A stretch of 64,000 nt of DNA from Rhopalosiphum padi (taxonomy: Eukaryota; Arthropoda; Insecta; Hemiptera; Aphididae): assembly GCF_020882245.1 (NCBI RefSeq), contig NC_083600.1, forward strand, positions 13,082,001 through 13,146,000, given 5' to 3'. A model generated the notes under the pieces. That model was not told where the DNA came from and ran no database searches. It was given only the letters and a program-made list of their open reading frames with translations. The first letter of the stretch is position 1; each line of letters begins with the position of its first letter. A program made the position numbers and the translations under genes. This document shows positions 13,801 to 30,596 of the stretch, piece after piece.

Positions 13801-16800
13801 GGTTAATGCATTTCGCGATATCGTCATCAATGCAAATTATTTTCTTGTCAACAAAACTCAATCACACGTTGCGAGATTTTCCTTTGTCACGATTTTCAAC
13901 TGGGGGTTCACCTGTCATATAGATACGTGCAAAATATAATATATAGCACGTGTCGGAAAACCAAGTGGTGGTGACTTTACGTGCATACAAAAATCTCTTT
14001 CTCCGGTACTTATATAATAATAGTTTGACGGGTCAATAGAGAGATAAATATTCACGAACCTGCTCCAGGCGTTTATATTGATGTTTACTCGCCTTATGAC
14101 CTATCACCAGCCGGCAGCCACCCTACATGTCCGACTGTTTCATCGTTAACAATATTATTGTGTTCGGTTATTATAGACTATAGAGCCATCCTGATATTAT
14201 ATTATTATTCTGTCGTCTGATGGTGTTGCTCTGACTACGACGCGACGCGATCGTATTAACTAGTGGGTAGGTGCTAAACGACTTCTTATGAAAAACATTC
14301 ATATTGATCAATGCGCAGAATCAACCGACCAGCCACCAGCTAGTGTGCCCGTCACAAGTAGCAAATCGAAAAAGGTGAAAAAAATTCTTGAATTACTACT
14401 GTCGTAGGTAAATATTATTATATACGTAGTGTAGACTCTGTACAGATTGTTGTTCATTAAACCTGTTGTGTGTCAGAACTGTTTGCGTGTTCCGTGTTAA
14501 TTGGACTAGTATAATATATTTATATACATGCATACTACATTTATGTATATGTACTCGTAGAAGTTTGTCATAATTGATATTTACGTATTTATTTTAATTT
14601 TTTCCCCGCCTCGATACGCCGATATGTATGTATAATTTAAATTACACTGTATTCGTTAGAATGACGTTAAATCTATATTTCGTATACGGTTACGATTATC
14701 TCGATACGGATAAATAAATTATAAACTCCCCGTACACGATTTAATCGGGCACTTACCTAAGCAAATTGCACAAGTCATCACCCCGCGGATAAGACACATC
14801 CACAGCCGGTACAGATTTTCATGGGTATAATTCATTATAGCACCTGTTTCACGTTTGTTGCGAAAACGCGTTGTCGTTCTATGCACAATAGATATATATT
14901 ATGCTTAGGCGCGTATATCACTATTCCATGCATCGTTCGTTTGAGTTGGCTGGTATAAAATATTGTTTTTCGATTGGACGCGACGAGAACGAATTTGCGA
15001 AATAATGATAATAAAAAAATTATAATAACAGCTGCAGTCTACCACAGTAGGTTGCTACAGCGGTGTAATATACTGCGGCGAAGGAGACACGATGTCCCAA
15101 TTATTGAGAACAATGCAGCAACAAAAGAAAGAAAATATAGTAGAAAAAAAATTTAAAACACATACGTAAACGCTCACACGACATAGGTACCTATACCTAT
15201 ACACATTAATCGTCGTGAGAAACCCACATTGTTCCAAACTTCGGAGTCGATGCTGTAACGTCGTTACCGACTGCGGTCGGCTTGTTAAAAATATACCATT
15301 ATATATATTTAGTATGTACCTACCTGTATGATCGTTATATAATGTGGTGTACTCGGACGCAAAACATTTATGGTACAAAAACTACTACTAGTTTTAGGAA
15401 AGATAGGATAATATTATTGTATATTATACGAATCGTAATAAGACCTACTGGGAACTTTATAACGAACGAAGAAAAAGTTCGGGATACTGGTTACTATAGC
15501 TATAACATCGCGTAGGTATCTTAATAATATTACGGATTAATGATCATATTATCGGAAACCCTTCGGTGAAAAATTGATTTCATAATAAAAAGTATAATCT
15601 ATAATACTATACAATATTATTATAGTATTTAAGTGTAGTTCATCAGTGCGTTGAAATATAAAAACTGGTATTCAAATGAATTTTGGACAAATAATGCCGT
15701 GAGAATATTATAGTATTTTTAAGTAAATATTACTTATACTCGAATATGACTGTCTCTACAATTTTAAACACCATGGCGATATGACAAATTACTGTAAATT
15801 CGACTTTTTTTTACGTCGGTACCAACTCACGATACGGTCAATAATAATTTATATCTTATAAACCGGTATCTCAGCTTATGCATTTGTTGAAATTATAAAA
15901 ATATTTCAAATATTATACACATATAGGCACCATCAGAAGTAGATACCGTTTATTTTTTAAAAAGATGTAAGATAATTTTATAACATATAATATACAATCT
16001 GAAAAAAATATCTCATAAATTTACAGGTTCTAGTCAATATATAAATCAAATTTGTATTTGCTGAAAACATATTATTGTTTACCGTCATAATCGTCATATA
16101 TATACTCGTATATACTGTTGAAACCTTATTTTATGTTATTATAATGATTTGGTTTAATTTTGTTATAGTTTGACACTTATTTAATGCTAAAAGAGTAACA
16201 GACGTTTAGATATAATATGTTATTACAATATTATACACGTTTAAAAACCAAAACGTCATAACAAATTTTACAATAAAATGATTTGCTTAAATTGAAACAA
16301 ATAGTAAGTATAGATAGGTAATATAATATAACCATATCTGACATTTTCTTTTTTTTTTAGATTCCAGAGTAGCCTATATTATAATGCTATTTACGTACGG
16401 ACATAATATTACAACATGTCGTTTATCTATAGCTACCTTTATAGATTCCATTCTTATCAAAGGTATACAATATACATGGTTATGATTTTATATTCAATAA
16501 ATTAATAATATATACCTAGATGGCTAGATGTATAAACAATAACACACGTTGCAGTAGATTGTATAACTACTCAGGCGTGTTGGTTTTTTATGAACATTAT
16601 TTGTGAGAAAAAAAGAAATTAATTAACTCTTGAACTATTTATTACGAACGAAGATATCAGGCGTATACAAATATAATGATGTCAATTAGTATTGAAATGA
16701 CATAAATTAAGTGAACGATAATTTTTTTTCTGATTTACTAACTAAAAAAAAAAACAAATCAAGCTTGAAATAATATTTAACCGTGGAAATAATCGCATTC

Positions 16801-19800
16801 CACCCGTAAGACGTGCATCTATACGTATACATATAATAGCTATATATATTATAATACCGTTTAAATGTTTACGTCCCATTTCAAAACTGAGAAAAACCTA
16901 ATGCGCTTGGATCTGCATGCAGTTCCGGTCGTTGAAGTCTCCGCCGTCGTGAGATAAAGCATTTTTATTTACCCACACCCCGTCGCACACAATCATTGTT
17001 TAAATAAATATATACAAATACCGCCTAAAAATAATCTAACTATATATGCGAGCACGATTCATCGTTGTTTTTTTCACCCAATATTTCTAGCAATTTCACG
17101 CACGTACCTACCACCCAATGTTTGTTCTACGATAATGGTTGAACGCTTATGCGAGGTATATTTATAGGTATGCATTATAATATGCATCCCGCAATTTCCG
17201 ATTTGAGGACGGTTTTTTTTTATTCTTCTATTATTATGAACGCCTTCGCGGCATTCATTTCTCTCCCCGATCGTAGTACCGAATGTATATATATTATATA
17301 CATATAGTTTATACCTGTACCAAATTATACATGGCTATACGTTATTATAATATTAAACTGTATATATATATACGCACTCACTTGCGATTCCAAGCAAGCA
17401 GAACGCTTTTATTATTTATTCGTTTATTATTATTATTTTATTTTTTTATGTAGTTTATCTCAATTTCCGTTGTTTGCTTTTTAACACACGAGTAAAATTT
17501 GCATATATATTTTTTTAACACACGTATAGACTGTGTTGTTGTGGACCGTGCGCGGCTCTCGTTAGAAGAACGCGCGCGTTATAGGACGTGGTTACGCGCT
17601 ATTTGACGAGCGCGCGTGACCCACCGGATGACTGAGTACAACAAAACCATCTCATTTGATCGCGATCGCCTTCAGACCCTGCATTCATCTGGGACGGCCA
17701 ACCGTAAATACATTACAACTGTATTATATACAAGAACGTCATCACGGGCAGCATCAATCGGATACATTAGTGATTTCTGCACCGTGAAAATAACATCACG
17801 CGCGAACATAAACTACGTAACTGTACAATATTATACTCGTATCTAATAAGAGCATTGGGAGAACTCAATTCAAATAACAATCCTTAACGAATAACGATTA
17901 TTTATATTTATCCAGTCGCTTGTACTGTATAAGCATTTTACTATAAGATATTAAGATATCATATCTTCATATAGGTCATAGAAGTAGTATACATACTGTG
18001 TAAGACTACGTAAGTACCTATGATAAAATATTATTAGCGCTTTATATGTTTTTAACCAACTTAAGTTCACAATAGTTATTATGATTCCAAGAAAATGTTA
18101 TATTTGCATTTCTATCAATATTGAGTTTGAATAAATGTTTATAGATCTGAAAATGTTATTGACTATCTGAGGAATGATAAATACGTAATTACTAATTTGT
18201 ATTATTTGAATATTATATGCATCACGCATACCTAGATACTTGTATAATAATTTATGTTCGTATTTCGTCTATCAATATCGCTAAATACATTTTAATTACG
18301 TCTATTGGCTATTTAGAAATTGTATAGAATTTCGAAATAAACGAATATTGTCTGTGCGTAAGGTAAAAAATTTTAATACTTGAACCATGATTGTTGATGA
18401 ATATAAATGGTTTTTGACTATGTTGACAATGTTATAAGAATGTCATAATTTTATTTGGCAATCGCGCGTGTTGAGAAAAATGTAGGTACTACTACACAAT
18501 ATACATTGCCACAGTACAGTGTAAATCTGCTTCAACAAAAATGTTATATTTGTTAATTTTAGGTTCTTATTATTTGCGTTGAATTCATAAATTATAAAAT
18601 TAAATGCCAAAACAAAAATATTAAAATATTGATTGTGTTACGAAATGAGCTTATAAATTTTCACGGGTATTAAAACATGTATACCTATTTAAAAATGCAA
18701 ATTTTTGGATGTACTGTACAAATAATTAAATTTATGCAAGGTTTGATTAAATCAAGTTCGTAAATATTAATCGAATCTAAATTATAAAACAAAACTGCAT
18801 GATTTAAATAGAAAACACGATAGCCAATGAAGTGTATACGATTTAAAATTTATTTCACATTTTATTTTTTATTGTGTAAAATCATGTTTTACAAGAAAAA
18901 AATGTATATGATGTGATTATTATTCATAAAAAAAAAAAAAATCATGACTTTGGTTTGAATGATAACATATAGAACAAATTAAAATGAACAAATCAATTCA
19001 AATCGATAAATATTGTACACATTACTTTGTCTAATAATTTATTTATATTCGAAAATTATTCAAAACAGTCTAATATCATTTATTTGACCAGGAATTGTTT
19101 GCATTGTCCATTTCTACACTGCATTATTATTTAAACAGGATTAATTTTAGTTCTTAATTTTGGTTTTGAAAACTTCCTACTCTTATATTATTATTACATA
19201 GTACATACACGTCTAGTGTCTACTGATGCTTTAGGCCCACGGGTTATGATAATTAGTTATCAAATTTAGTTCGGTTTGTATTTTATACTTCAATAACACG
19301 CTCATATACTAAAATACGTTTAAAAATTTCACTTGCCTATTCCACAGCTACAGGCACAATATTATAATCCTCAGAGAGAGTTAATTTATATATGTTCATC
19401 GACAATAAACACATGCAACTGTTGACGATTTAATCAGTGAGTAAATTTCCATGAGTAATATTATTATTGAGTTGCGATCTTAATAGGCTATATAATGAAT
19501 ACTATATACATCATAAACATATACGTATTTTTTATTTTAAGTATACTCCTAACTAGCATATCGAAACCATTTTAAATGCCTTCGGGTAAGACATATAAGT
19601 TCATCGTAAATTTGTTTTTTCAATACATCAATATATTCTGATATCCATATGTATCCGTATAATATATTTTTAACATTGATAACAAACTTGACGAATAACT
19701 ATAATATAAATATTATACATCACATTGTTTTTACATTTTTTACAATTTATTTTAATACCGATAACCAATACTTATCGATGTAAAAATATTCACCATTTAA

Positions 19801-20309
19801 ACATTCACATGCTTTTGACTTATTTTACGCATATTTATCATAACTTGATTTTATATTTTATTTTATTTTTGTTTTACGTGCTTGGCGTTATAAATGTATT
19901 TAGAACAGAGAGATGGACTGTCTGAAAATCGAACGCGACGCATGATCTATGCGTCTGTGCATCGTGCGTATATTTATCATGTTCGATAACTGTTCATCAA
20001 TATAGTGTGAAAATAATACCTAGTATGTCATATGTCATATTATTATACGCAGGCTATTGACTATGTCTGACGGAATAACAAATAACAGTAAAGAGTAAAT
20101 GCAATGTACGGAAATGTATACTATGTTGAAGTTTATATGCATAATAAATAATAAAGTAAACACATTACTGTGATCAAATATACCGAAGTCGAAAATATAA
20201 TGATCGTAAAAATATTAGAAGCAGAGGCTCAATCAAAACCCCGCGCGCCGATTATGTTAGGTAGTTAGCTGTGCCCGCGAACACTCGTCTGTGGTCGGAG
20301 ATGAGATAT

Positions 20310-20347
<38 letters not shown>

Positions 20348-23174
20348 CATTTTGTACGTGATGCTCGTTTCTCGGCTCTTGCGTTGCACACGTACATGAA
20401 ATTAAGTGCGTTTTATTTTTTCCTTCCCCATCCTACCAGTTGCGATTATACGGTTTAAAATAGAAATATAAAAAATAAAAACCAATTTCATAAAACCACC
20501 TTTTCGTTATCAGAACATGACACAACGAGAGCAATGCGGTAAACGAGAATGGAATTATATATGTATTTATGTATACATGACGATATTATGATATGCTATT
20601 ATATATATATATATATATATATGTATCACGCGTCGAACTATATTATAAAGAGTAGCCAGGATATGGGCGGAGAAGAAGAAGAAGAAAAATATGCGTGAAA
20701 TATACATTATACAGTATACATCTATATAGATAGGTATATATTAAGTATTATATACATCGCACAGTGAGCACGCGGCGAAGAGACGAGGTGCTCGAAATTG
20801 CACACAGCTCTCTGTCCGGAGGGCAATTTGTGAGCAATTTAAACGAGTTCAGCGGATGAACGGCTCTCTCACGCGCATTTGTTTGTGTGTGTATGCGCGC
20901 GCACGTATAAATGTATAATATTATACATAAATACAGGCGCGCAATAGTAGCTGCTGGGTATTATAATGGTAATAATAGCGGCGACCAGACGATAGAGGCA
21001 ATTTCAATTTATCGGCGGCGGCAGTTGATAATTAACAGACGACGTCAGTCGTTCGCCGCCTAGTAGTGGCTGCCTAGTGCCTATACCGACCGACCGACCA
21101 ACCGACAGATGAACCTTCGCAGCATAATAATCATACTAAACATCATTACTCATTTTACACATCGTGCGAAGATAATACGACGACAATTTTATTATTATTA
21201 TAAGCGTATGTATATTTTTCCATATACTTAATATACATATACCCCCGTCGAGGGTCGTCGTATATTATGTACGTGTATTAGTACCTACATAAGTATTATA
21301 GAATACTATAAGTAAATAAAATATGTATCAGATTATTGCACGTTGAATAGGCGGATGGGGACGGAGGGTCCTCGGGAATACAGATTTGAAAAATTCTATA
21401 CGGCTTGTTTTACAATTTCACGCAACAAATTCGATATTTTTAATGAGACAGAACAAAAATCAAATTATTGTTATTACTTTTAACCTCTATATCCCGCGGG
21501 TATGACGATATATTTTTATATTTTTTTTGTGAGTGCATGCCGCTGCCATGATCTAGAGGATCGATAACTGGCTACAGTGGCTTTGCGCTACAACATTCAG
21601 TTTCGATCCAACGACTTCTGGCGGTCGTACCTGCCTTACTATATAAATATACGACTATATAGTACTACTATATACAGTATATTATTGTATGATTGATGGA
21701 CCATAATAGTAAAATGCACGCGCGCTGCATTTACGAAAACGTCTGCCGAAAGCTATTAAGCAAAACCCATCGCGAGCGCTCGCGTCAATCATTTAAAAAT
21801 TTTCTCCACGCATTCGTTATCCGAAGTTTTTATCAGACTGATCAACGAGATGTGACCCGCACGTAACATGTTATAAAAGCATAATATAGTATGTATAATA
21901 TGATGTTTTGTGCATTTCGCGTTTGGTGTTTCGTAATCGCTTCATTTCGGTCAGAAGCATAAGTCATCATTACATTCTTATATTATAAATTAAAATATTA
22001 TTATTTATTACTATTATCCTATGGGTATTTCACTCACTACACGGCACTAAAGATATGCATAATATTTATAGGTACCATTGACTTGTTGGAGTAGACATTT
22101 TTTTCATTTAATTCATACATAGAATATTACAATTCGGATGACCGAATACCGAGTTAGTTACTGAATAAAAAACGACATTTCAGAATATTTCAGTAAACCA
22201 TTGATAGATCTGTGGCAATACTCGTATCTAGGTATCTCCATAAAAATTATTTAATATGTTAAAATGTTTCAAAACACTCATCACACAGAGTGGGTAACAT
22301 TATAGTATTTATTAATCGAATAAAAATAATATTACGAATCTATCTAAAATTATACTGATATGTGTATAAGTTTAAATAAAATAAATAATGGTAATAATTA
22401 TACGTTTTGTATGGTATAAGAGAGTACCTAAACGACTGTACCTGGATGTATATTTTAACCAAAACGTTAAGCGCCCGTTTAAAAAATATTAAAATTCAGT
22501 TACAATCTCACTAAATTTCGCAAAAACATCAAAAAAATCAAATTTTTAATAATTATTCTGTAATGGCATTTTAACCATGCGGCAAACGACCGGATATAAT
22601 ATATTATGTTATCCTACTACAAAGACTGAATGTAGTAGGTACCTACCAAATGTTCGAATACCACGTGCACATACGTAGGTACACTTAATATTATATATTA
22701 TATTATCCATGGCAGTTTTATTTTATAATATTATTGTATAGGTACCTATTCGTCGTACGCGCGGATTACACGCGATAGTAATTTATAATATATTATAGTT
22801 AAGGTCACGCCCAATGATCTCGCGGGCTATTTAATTAAGCGTCGTGTGCATAGGCCACGCAACGGAATTTTAACAGGCAGTTAAAAACTGTTCGGCGTGC
22901 ATATATAGGTATACATTTTTTCGTTCATATTTATTATTATTTTTTTTCTACATTCAATTTATCATAACGTACTCGTCGTGTATAATATTATATACGCGAT
23001 CAGCAGCGTGCGGCGTGGGTTTGAAAATGTAACCCGGGAGCGATACATCCGACGGTCCGGTTCTACCCGCTGCTAGTTGCTGCCGTTGCTGATTCGACAA
23101 ACACGTTTATCGGGACTTATCAGTATATATAAGGAGCATATGTACATACATACAAACACGTATACTGCATTTTA

Positions 23175-23211
<37 letters not shown>

Positions 23212-25277
23212 CACAGCCGCTGGCACAATCGGCACCTGACAAGAGCTTAGCGTTAAAAAAAAACATATATTATAATATAAACTCACGTGCATATATCGCA
23301 TTCAAAACATAAATATATACCTAAATGCAACCGTTTGTATTAAACTTTAGAACGCGAATTTAGGTATACACAATATTATATAAAACACGTTTTCATGTAC
23401 GCCGTCTTCTGTTGCTGCAATTATTAGATACGGGCGCGGGGAGACGATAAATATGTCGTTGTATACGAACAAAATTATATTGTTGTAAAAATAAAATTAT
23501 AATAATGAAAAAAATTACGTCTGTATTTGTTTTTTTTTTTTATAATAATTATAATAATTATATGATTTGATAGATGTATGGTGGGATAAGTACTATGCGG
23601 AAAACTGGTGGGTTTCATATACGTGATATTCTTATACTTCGCACTTATAATTCATTATTAAAATAAAAATATTATTTGAGTTAGTAATAATTTACAAATA
23701 GAATTTATTACATGACACCTCCAATAATTTCAAACGATAAGTAAAACACAACATATTATTTTTAATTCTCTATAATTTATTACTTTGTTTCGCTACTAAA
23801 TTAAGAAATTATATAATATAATGAAATAAAATCATATTATACAAAATTAATTTCAAGGTTGGTATTATACAGTTGTGTTAGCATACAGTTGAACTTACGC
23901 TATAGTCTCCATATAACACTTTTACCAAACACCAAATTAATATACCTTGTTCAATTTGATAGTTTATTTTCAATTTTTACTTGGATATAATAACAATATC
24001 TTTCCGAAAAAATATTTGAGTGTAACGATAGAATTATATAGTAAATAATATTCTGTGCGTCATTTAAAATATAAAATTGTAATACTATCATATTATGCAA
24101 TATGCATATAATATATTTATACAGCGAAGATAAATGCCAAAATAGCGTCTTGATCAGTAAATATTAAATCAAAAATAAAGTATGAAAATAAAAATTTCTT
24201 TCTAAGCTAGTTACTCATACTTTGTATGCGATAAGCAATATATATACACCAGCACAGTTGTATAGACTTAAATATTTTTGTAGGCGAAAATTGATTTTAA
24301 AACTAATGTTTATATAAAAGCGATTAAAAAAACCAGCAGTTACAACATAGAACTACGAAGGGTATAGGTATACCTAAAAGTCGGTTTCGGAATGTTTGGG
24401 ATAACGGATATATTTAATATATATACGATATTATATGTACAGATATAGAGACTCACGATACTAATTTTTTTATCCATTATAAATATCTATATAACGCATA
24501 TGTATAGGTTTGTAAGTGTATTTGTTTCCATGTTCATATTTTTGGCATAGCGCGTTAGTGCTTACTGCCTATAACATATTACATAAATATAATAATAATG
24601 CACGATTGATCAAACATTTTTTAGACTAAAGTAAAAATAAAAAAAAAGAGTAAAAAGGGTATAAAAAAAATAACGCAAAAACATAATACACATTATGAAC
24701 TCGACCTTCCGTACTGCTGATACACACTATTATAATATTATGTGTTTGTGTGTGCGAGTGCAAGTGCAATAACTGTATACACGGGGCTTATGGTCGTTAT
24801 TTGTCAGCCACCGCCACACCGCTGTCGTCGCCGGTCGGTCATGAGTATAAAAAAGCAAACATTATCTGCGGTAGCCAATCGGTATTTTATTAAAACAATT
24901 TATAAACGCAATAATATACAATATTTACACGTTTTATTTGTGCGCCCTGTATGTACTGATCGCCGCCACAGTCGAGTCGACTCCCACGGCGGCAGCTATA
25001 CGGCCATCGGTGTTTATTACACACACATACACAAACGCACAAACGCCAATACCTATATATTATAATATATAAAGTAAGGGTTCTCTACTGATAATCCGTC
25101 GGCTGAAGCAATAACTTTGGCCGCGTCTTGTAAACGGTCGGATAACGCATCTACGCATCTCGGTGTGTGTTTGTGCAGATGGACCCGGTAGATATTATAT
25201 ATAGACGGCGTTCAACGATCGTGCGTGATAAGAACGGAATATAATAATACATTTTATTATTTTATAGGCTTGTTTTA

Positions 25278-25318
<41 letters not shown>

Positions 25319-28300
25319 TCACGATGATCCTTATCTTGATTGCAGTATTGCATATTTTTGGATTCCGAAAACGACAGCTGCCGTTCGCAGCTCAATACGT
25401 GTCAAATGCCTACCGCAAAACTGCAGAGGTCTATCGTGGAATAAAAGATCGACATAATATGTAACTGTTTTATCGAATCTATATAATACTCCATTACACA
25501 CATCATTTTTTTATTTCTATTATTATTATTATTTTTTTTACTTCAGGACTTTATCGAAATAAAAGAAGCATTAACGAATTTATAATATTAATCTTATAGT
25601 GTATATTCGTTAAGTATGTATTATTCCTCCTATATTACTACAGTTGGTGTATATTATTTCCAAACCTATACATAATTTATATAGGTAATGATTATCACCA
25701 TGCCGTAGATATTCCACTCCCCGAAATCATTTCCCGCATTACGTTATGCGCATCAACTATTGGAAATGATTTTATTTGTATCCCTATCGCTACTTTAATA
25801 ATTAGTAGGACGTACCACACGGTCCACACGACGGTTCGAATGATTTTGATTAGAAAAAAAGAACAACAGTGAGGCTACAGTTTGATTTATGTTTATTAGA
25901 ATATTTCGGTGTGGTGCGTTTATATAAACCACTTGTTCGAGCGCAGTATACACGTATAAAGATAAACTGAACGCGGTAAGTGGAAAATAATAGCTGGAAG
26001 TCATATAATATGATGGAATATATCGGGCTACTATAAAAACCGATCGCATCTATATACAACAATATTATTAATGAACAGGTGAAACGTGTTTTACCAACTA
26101 CGCGCTGCACGTTTCTCTGTGTAATATTAAAGTCTGTGTTCACATTGAAACACAATTTATATTTTTATTAATGACAATAATATAGTGTATTATACTGCTG
26201 ATTCGTTTATTATTAAATTCGGTATTATGACTGGTAGTCTGCATCCAACAATTTCTGACCGTATAATATCACGTATGTATAATGTTTTAAATATACCTCA
26301 ATAGAAAGATTATTATTGTTATCTGATTATACGTTAGAGGAGGAGCGCCTATTCGTTGGTACCTATATATATATAATCAAAACTCACAGAAACGTCAATG
26401 ATGCGATATAGTTATATGCATTGAATGGAATGAGAAAAAAAATCGATGATCAAAGTTCACACACACACGCACAGAAGCCGTCGGAAATTTGTACATAAGA
26501 CAAAAAAAAAGTAATGAATATAAAATGAACGGAATATTTTTTTACTCGGACGGGCGCGTCTGTCGTGCTATTAAAAGCAACAGCCTCCGGGCGAAATGTT
26601 AATACGAGCCTGAGAGTACTACCGGTTTGAGACGTATATAAATCCTGATGTTTTTTCTTTTTCTCTCTATCTTTATATACACACACACACACATATACAC
26701 ATATACACATACACATATATATATTACATATATTATTCCTTCTCTAACCCGATAATTAGTAGACCACTTTCCAGATTTCGTCTTCTCGGCGCAGGTATAT
26801 AATATGTTTGACCATGTTGCTGCTGTTATTTCTATTCCGCTTTTGTATAGTTGCTGACGACTGAGACAAGACCGCGATCGGACACTACAGCAGCAACATA
26901 TTATAGTATGGTACAATAATTACGGTTATTACCGGTGGCGGTCGTATAGCGTCGACTGATAAGTTTCGCTACCGATTCACCGCGGGTGTCTTATCAGATA
27001 TATAATATACTTGACGTGTTGGATTTATTATATATATATTATATACTAGACCGTATCAAATACGCATAATATATAGGTACAGACATATAATAAAAAAAAA
27101 CTAGATTTGCCGAGAGTTTCATCCAACTCGCGACAGGTGAGGGTCTCGCAGGTAATTTTACATTTTTATTATTATTATTTTTTTTTTTTACCATAACGTT
27201 CAGTGGCCACGTAGTCCCGCCGAAGGGGTCTCCCAGCAGAATAATAATAATAATAATAATAACACTTAATAACACGACAGCGGTGGTTGACTTATGGGTG
27301 AGAAGACGGAGAAGAAGTAGGAGTGCTACTATACCTGCACTACGCCAAGCGTTGCAGTATAACGCGCCTGGGGCGTGTTATATATATATATATCTACACC
27401 GATGGACCTATCTTCATGTCATGAATGACCTGGCCGGACCACTTTACTTGAATAATAATAACGTATACCTTTTTTTTCTCTTCTCTTCTTCCATACGTGT
27501 CTTCTATATTATACTCCTATTCCTATTTTTAATGTATTCCTGATGTGCATAAGGCACCTGGCAGCAAAGTGGATTACACAGATATACAAGAGTATATGAC
27601 AGCGGCCAGTGGGTAATTTCGCTTTTCCACGTTTTTTTCCTGTACTCTCTGCAGCGGCAGCAGCAGTGTAATTACCGGGTAAGCGATTGAAACTTATTCC
27701 TCAGTCCCCAGTATAATTAGTCGTACGTACGTCTCGGAGGTCATTTTTCACGTGACCAACTATGCACACCGGTTATACATATTATGTGTAATGCAACCAG
27801 GCACGCTTTTCTGGTGGCTAAAAACAGCCGAGACCATTATACCATACATTATTATATATATTAACCCACAAACAGTAGATGAACAAGAAATAGTAATAAT
27901 TATAATATGTATTTTAGACTAAAGCGTACGTCCACTAATAGCTCTCAATTTAATCGATCCGTAATACCTCAGTTTACAAGTGAAACAAAATAAAATATTG
28001 CCAAGGTTAAATTACTTTGTGTTAAGATAATATTTTATGATTTCTTGTATATCAGTTAGTGCGTTTATCGCTGTAACGTCGCAAATTCCACGAAATATTG
28101 AGAAATAATGAAAAGATATCACTATGCAAACATATAATTTATGAATTTCATCGACAGGTGGAGATGACATAAAATATACTTTAATAGTTTAATACATCAT
28201 TTTTATTCCCTATAGACTATAGAGTATAAAATAAAAATAGTGTCTACTGTTAAATTACTCAATACAGAATTGAAATACCAATAGTATGTTTTAATAACAG

Positions 28301-30564
28301 CCTATTATTAACAGGGTTTTCTAAATTGTGTGCAAGACTCGGCGAATGAGTTATGATTTAATAGTATAATTATCAGATGGATTTTTTTTTTAAGTACAAA
28401 AATGTAAGTAATCAAATGTTTTCAACGTTATTTAAGATTATCAATATTATCATATACCTTACAAAACAAGTCGTTCAATTTACCCGTATTTCTTAATTTT
28501 AAACCAATTAAGCCGTAAATCAATAAGTGAGATGTAAAAAAATGCAATCTGTATTACTTCATTCTCGATGACCTTTCTTCAAACAGAACAATGGAAGATA
28601 CTATATATATTATTTACATTAACATATTGACCACATACTCGTATAAACATATTGCATAATGAACGACTGTAATGCTGAATGGACTTTCGCAAAATAATAA
28701 TAGCGACAGCCGACAATAAAACTGAAAAATAAACTTACAATATAGGTATATCTACTGAGGTTTGTATATAATATTTTATGATTAAAATCTTATTATATGT
28801 ACATTATTTGACATTTAGTGAGTATAGGTGCCTCCTAATCAAAGATGAAATACCTAATACGTATATAATGGATTATGGTATTAAAAAAATGCATATTGTA
28901 TTATTTTAGGTAATTAGTTGAAAAGTAAACATTGGAATCCATTTCATCGATGGTGACAGGTAATGCAGAATATACGAGAATATAATATGTGCACTTATAA
29001 CCCGAAATAACATGTTGGCCGTATTAGGAAATGTTTATATTATAAAAAAAAACTAGTAGGACGCAGCTAAACCTCATATGCGTATTATATACCTATTATA
29101 TTATTATACACGTGCAGACACGATATTATATTAAATTAATATTATAGAAATGGTTTGGTTTGGTTAAGGCACGCGCCATTCGCGTGGATCGGCCACTTGT
29201 GCAGTGATTTCGCTTCCGACATTCTTCGTGTCTTCTTCTCGGCTTATGTCTCGGACTGCGAGAATAGGTATGACAGCCGACAGTGTATAGATATACATTA
29301 AACTATACTAAATAATGTGTGTTATATATAATATCATCATATTATATACACAGACTCAAACAGCAATCGGCTACTTCCTTCGGTAGTTGATATCCGGCCG
29401 CGTGTAGACGACAATAATCACTCGATCCAGTTTCCATAACCTACGTACATTTATACACGGATAAACGTTCTAATCATCTATATACGCATACGTACACTGA
29501 TGGCGATGGCGGACAAGAGAAAGCCGATACAGTAGCGACGACGATAATGTACCGATGATGCTGCAACGTCTGCGATCGAACACGGTGTTTTACGGCTCGG
29601 ACACATATAGTCCACTCACGTCGGTGCAGAACTAGTTAGGTATATATTATATATAGTACATTATATACTCTTGGTTTTTATACAATGTTTTTTTTTTACA
29701 ATCGTCTTTCCGTAAGCATCTTCCACCCGTCATACCCACGGTGCAATAATAGGTCATCGGGACAATGTGCCATACTCCAGTTTTTAAACTATATATATAT
29801 TTGTACTCGTGTATATTATATACGATGTGATTACGATTTCTACTGGAATGGGCAATTAGGATTTTACTTTTCTTTATTAATCTCGGCTAATAGTCGTTGC
29901 ATTTAAAAAACGTGATTATACATTGGCATAGTTATATTGACTATTGTAAATGTTTAAATTACGGCATAATATTTTACGGCTAATATCAATCAAACTTCAT
30001 TGGCTGACGAAACGAAATACTTATGTATTATTATAATATTTATATTTATACATAACAGATATTTCGATGTACGAGTACTTCAACAATTTAAAAAATAACT
30101 TTACCGTTGATGACGAATTTTGAAATTCGACTGGAATATTTAGCAGCTCGATAAAACAGATAATACATATTATATATAATTAAAGTCGTTTATTGAGTTT
30201 CCCATAGCGTCTATCCCCGTAGATATGGCATGCAGTGATATATATGAGCGTGGTAAACCGGATACGATAATCCGACTATTAAATATTATATCGATTGGAT
30301 ATTGCAATCGGGCGGTAGCTTTGGTAATTGATGAGGTTACGAGAAAAGAAAATCGACCGCCGCCGTTTTCATTATTATTATTATTAGGTTGGTATATGCG
30401 GCGACCGCCGTTGCAACTTACAGAGGTCGCCGTCCGCTGTTACAAGCTGTAGGTACACAGTATTAAATACAAACGGCACCGAACATACGAACATGTATAT
30501 ACAGTATATATACATATATTATGTACCTAATACCTATAGGTAGTAATAATAATATGTATAACTC

Positions 30565-30596
<32 letters not shown>

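Noticed and set aside
25225..25464. Plus-strand frame with a hydrophobic run that looks like a membrane protein
   Set aside because: The run is poly-Tyr from a TTA microsatellite, and the rest has no similarity to known proteins.
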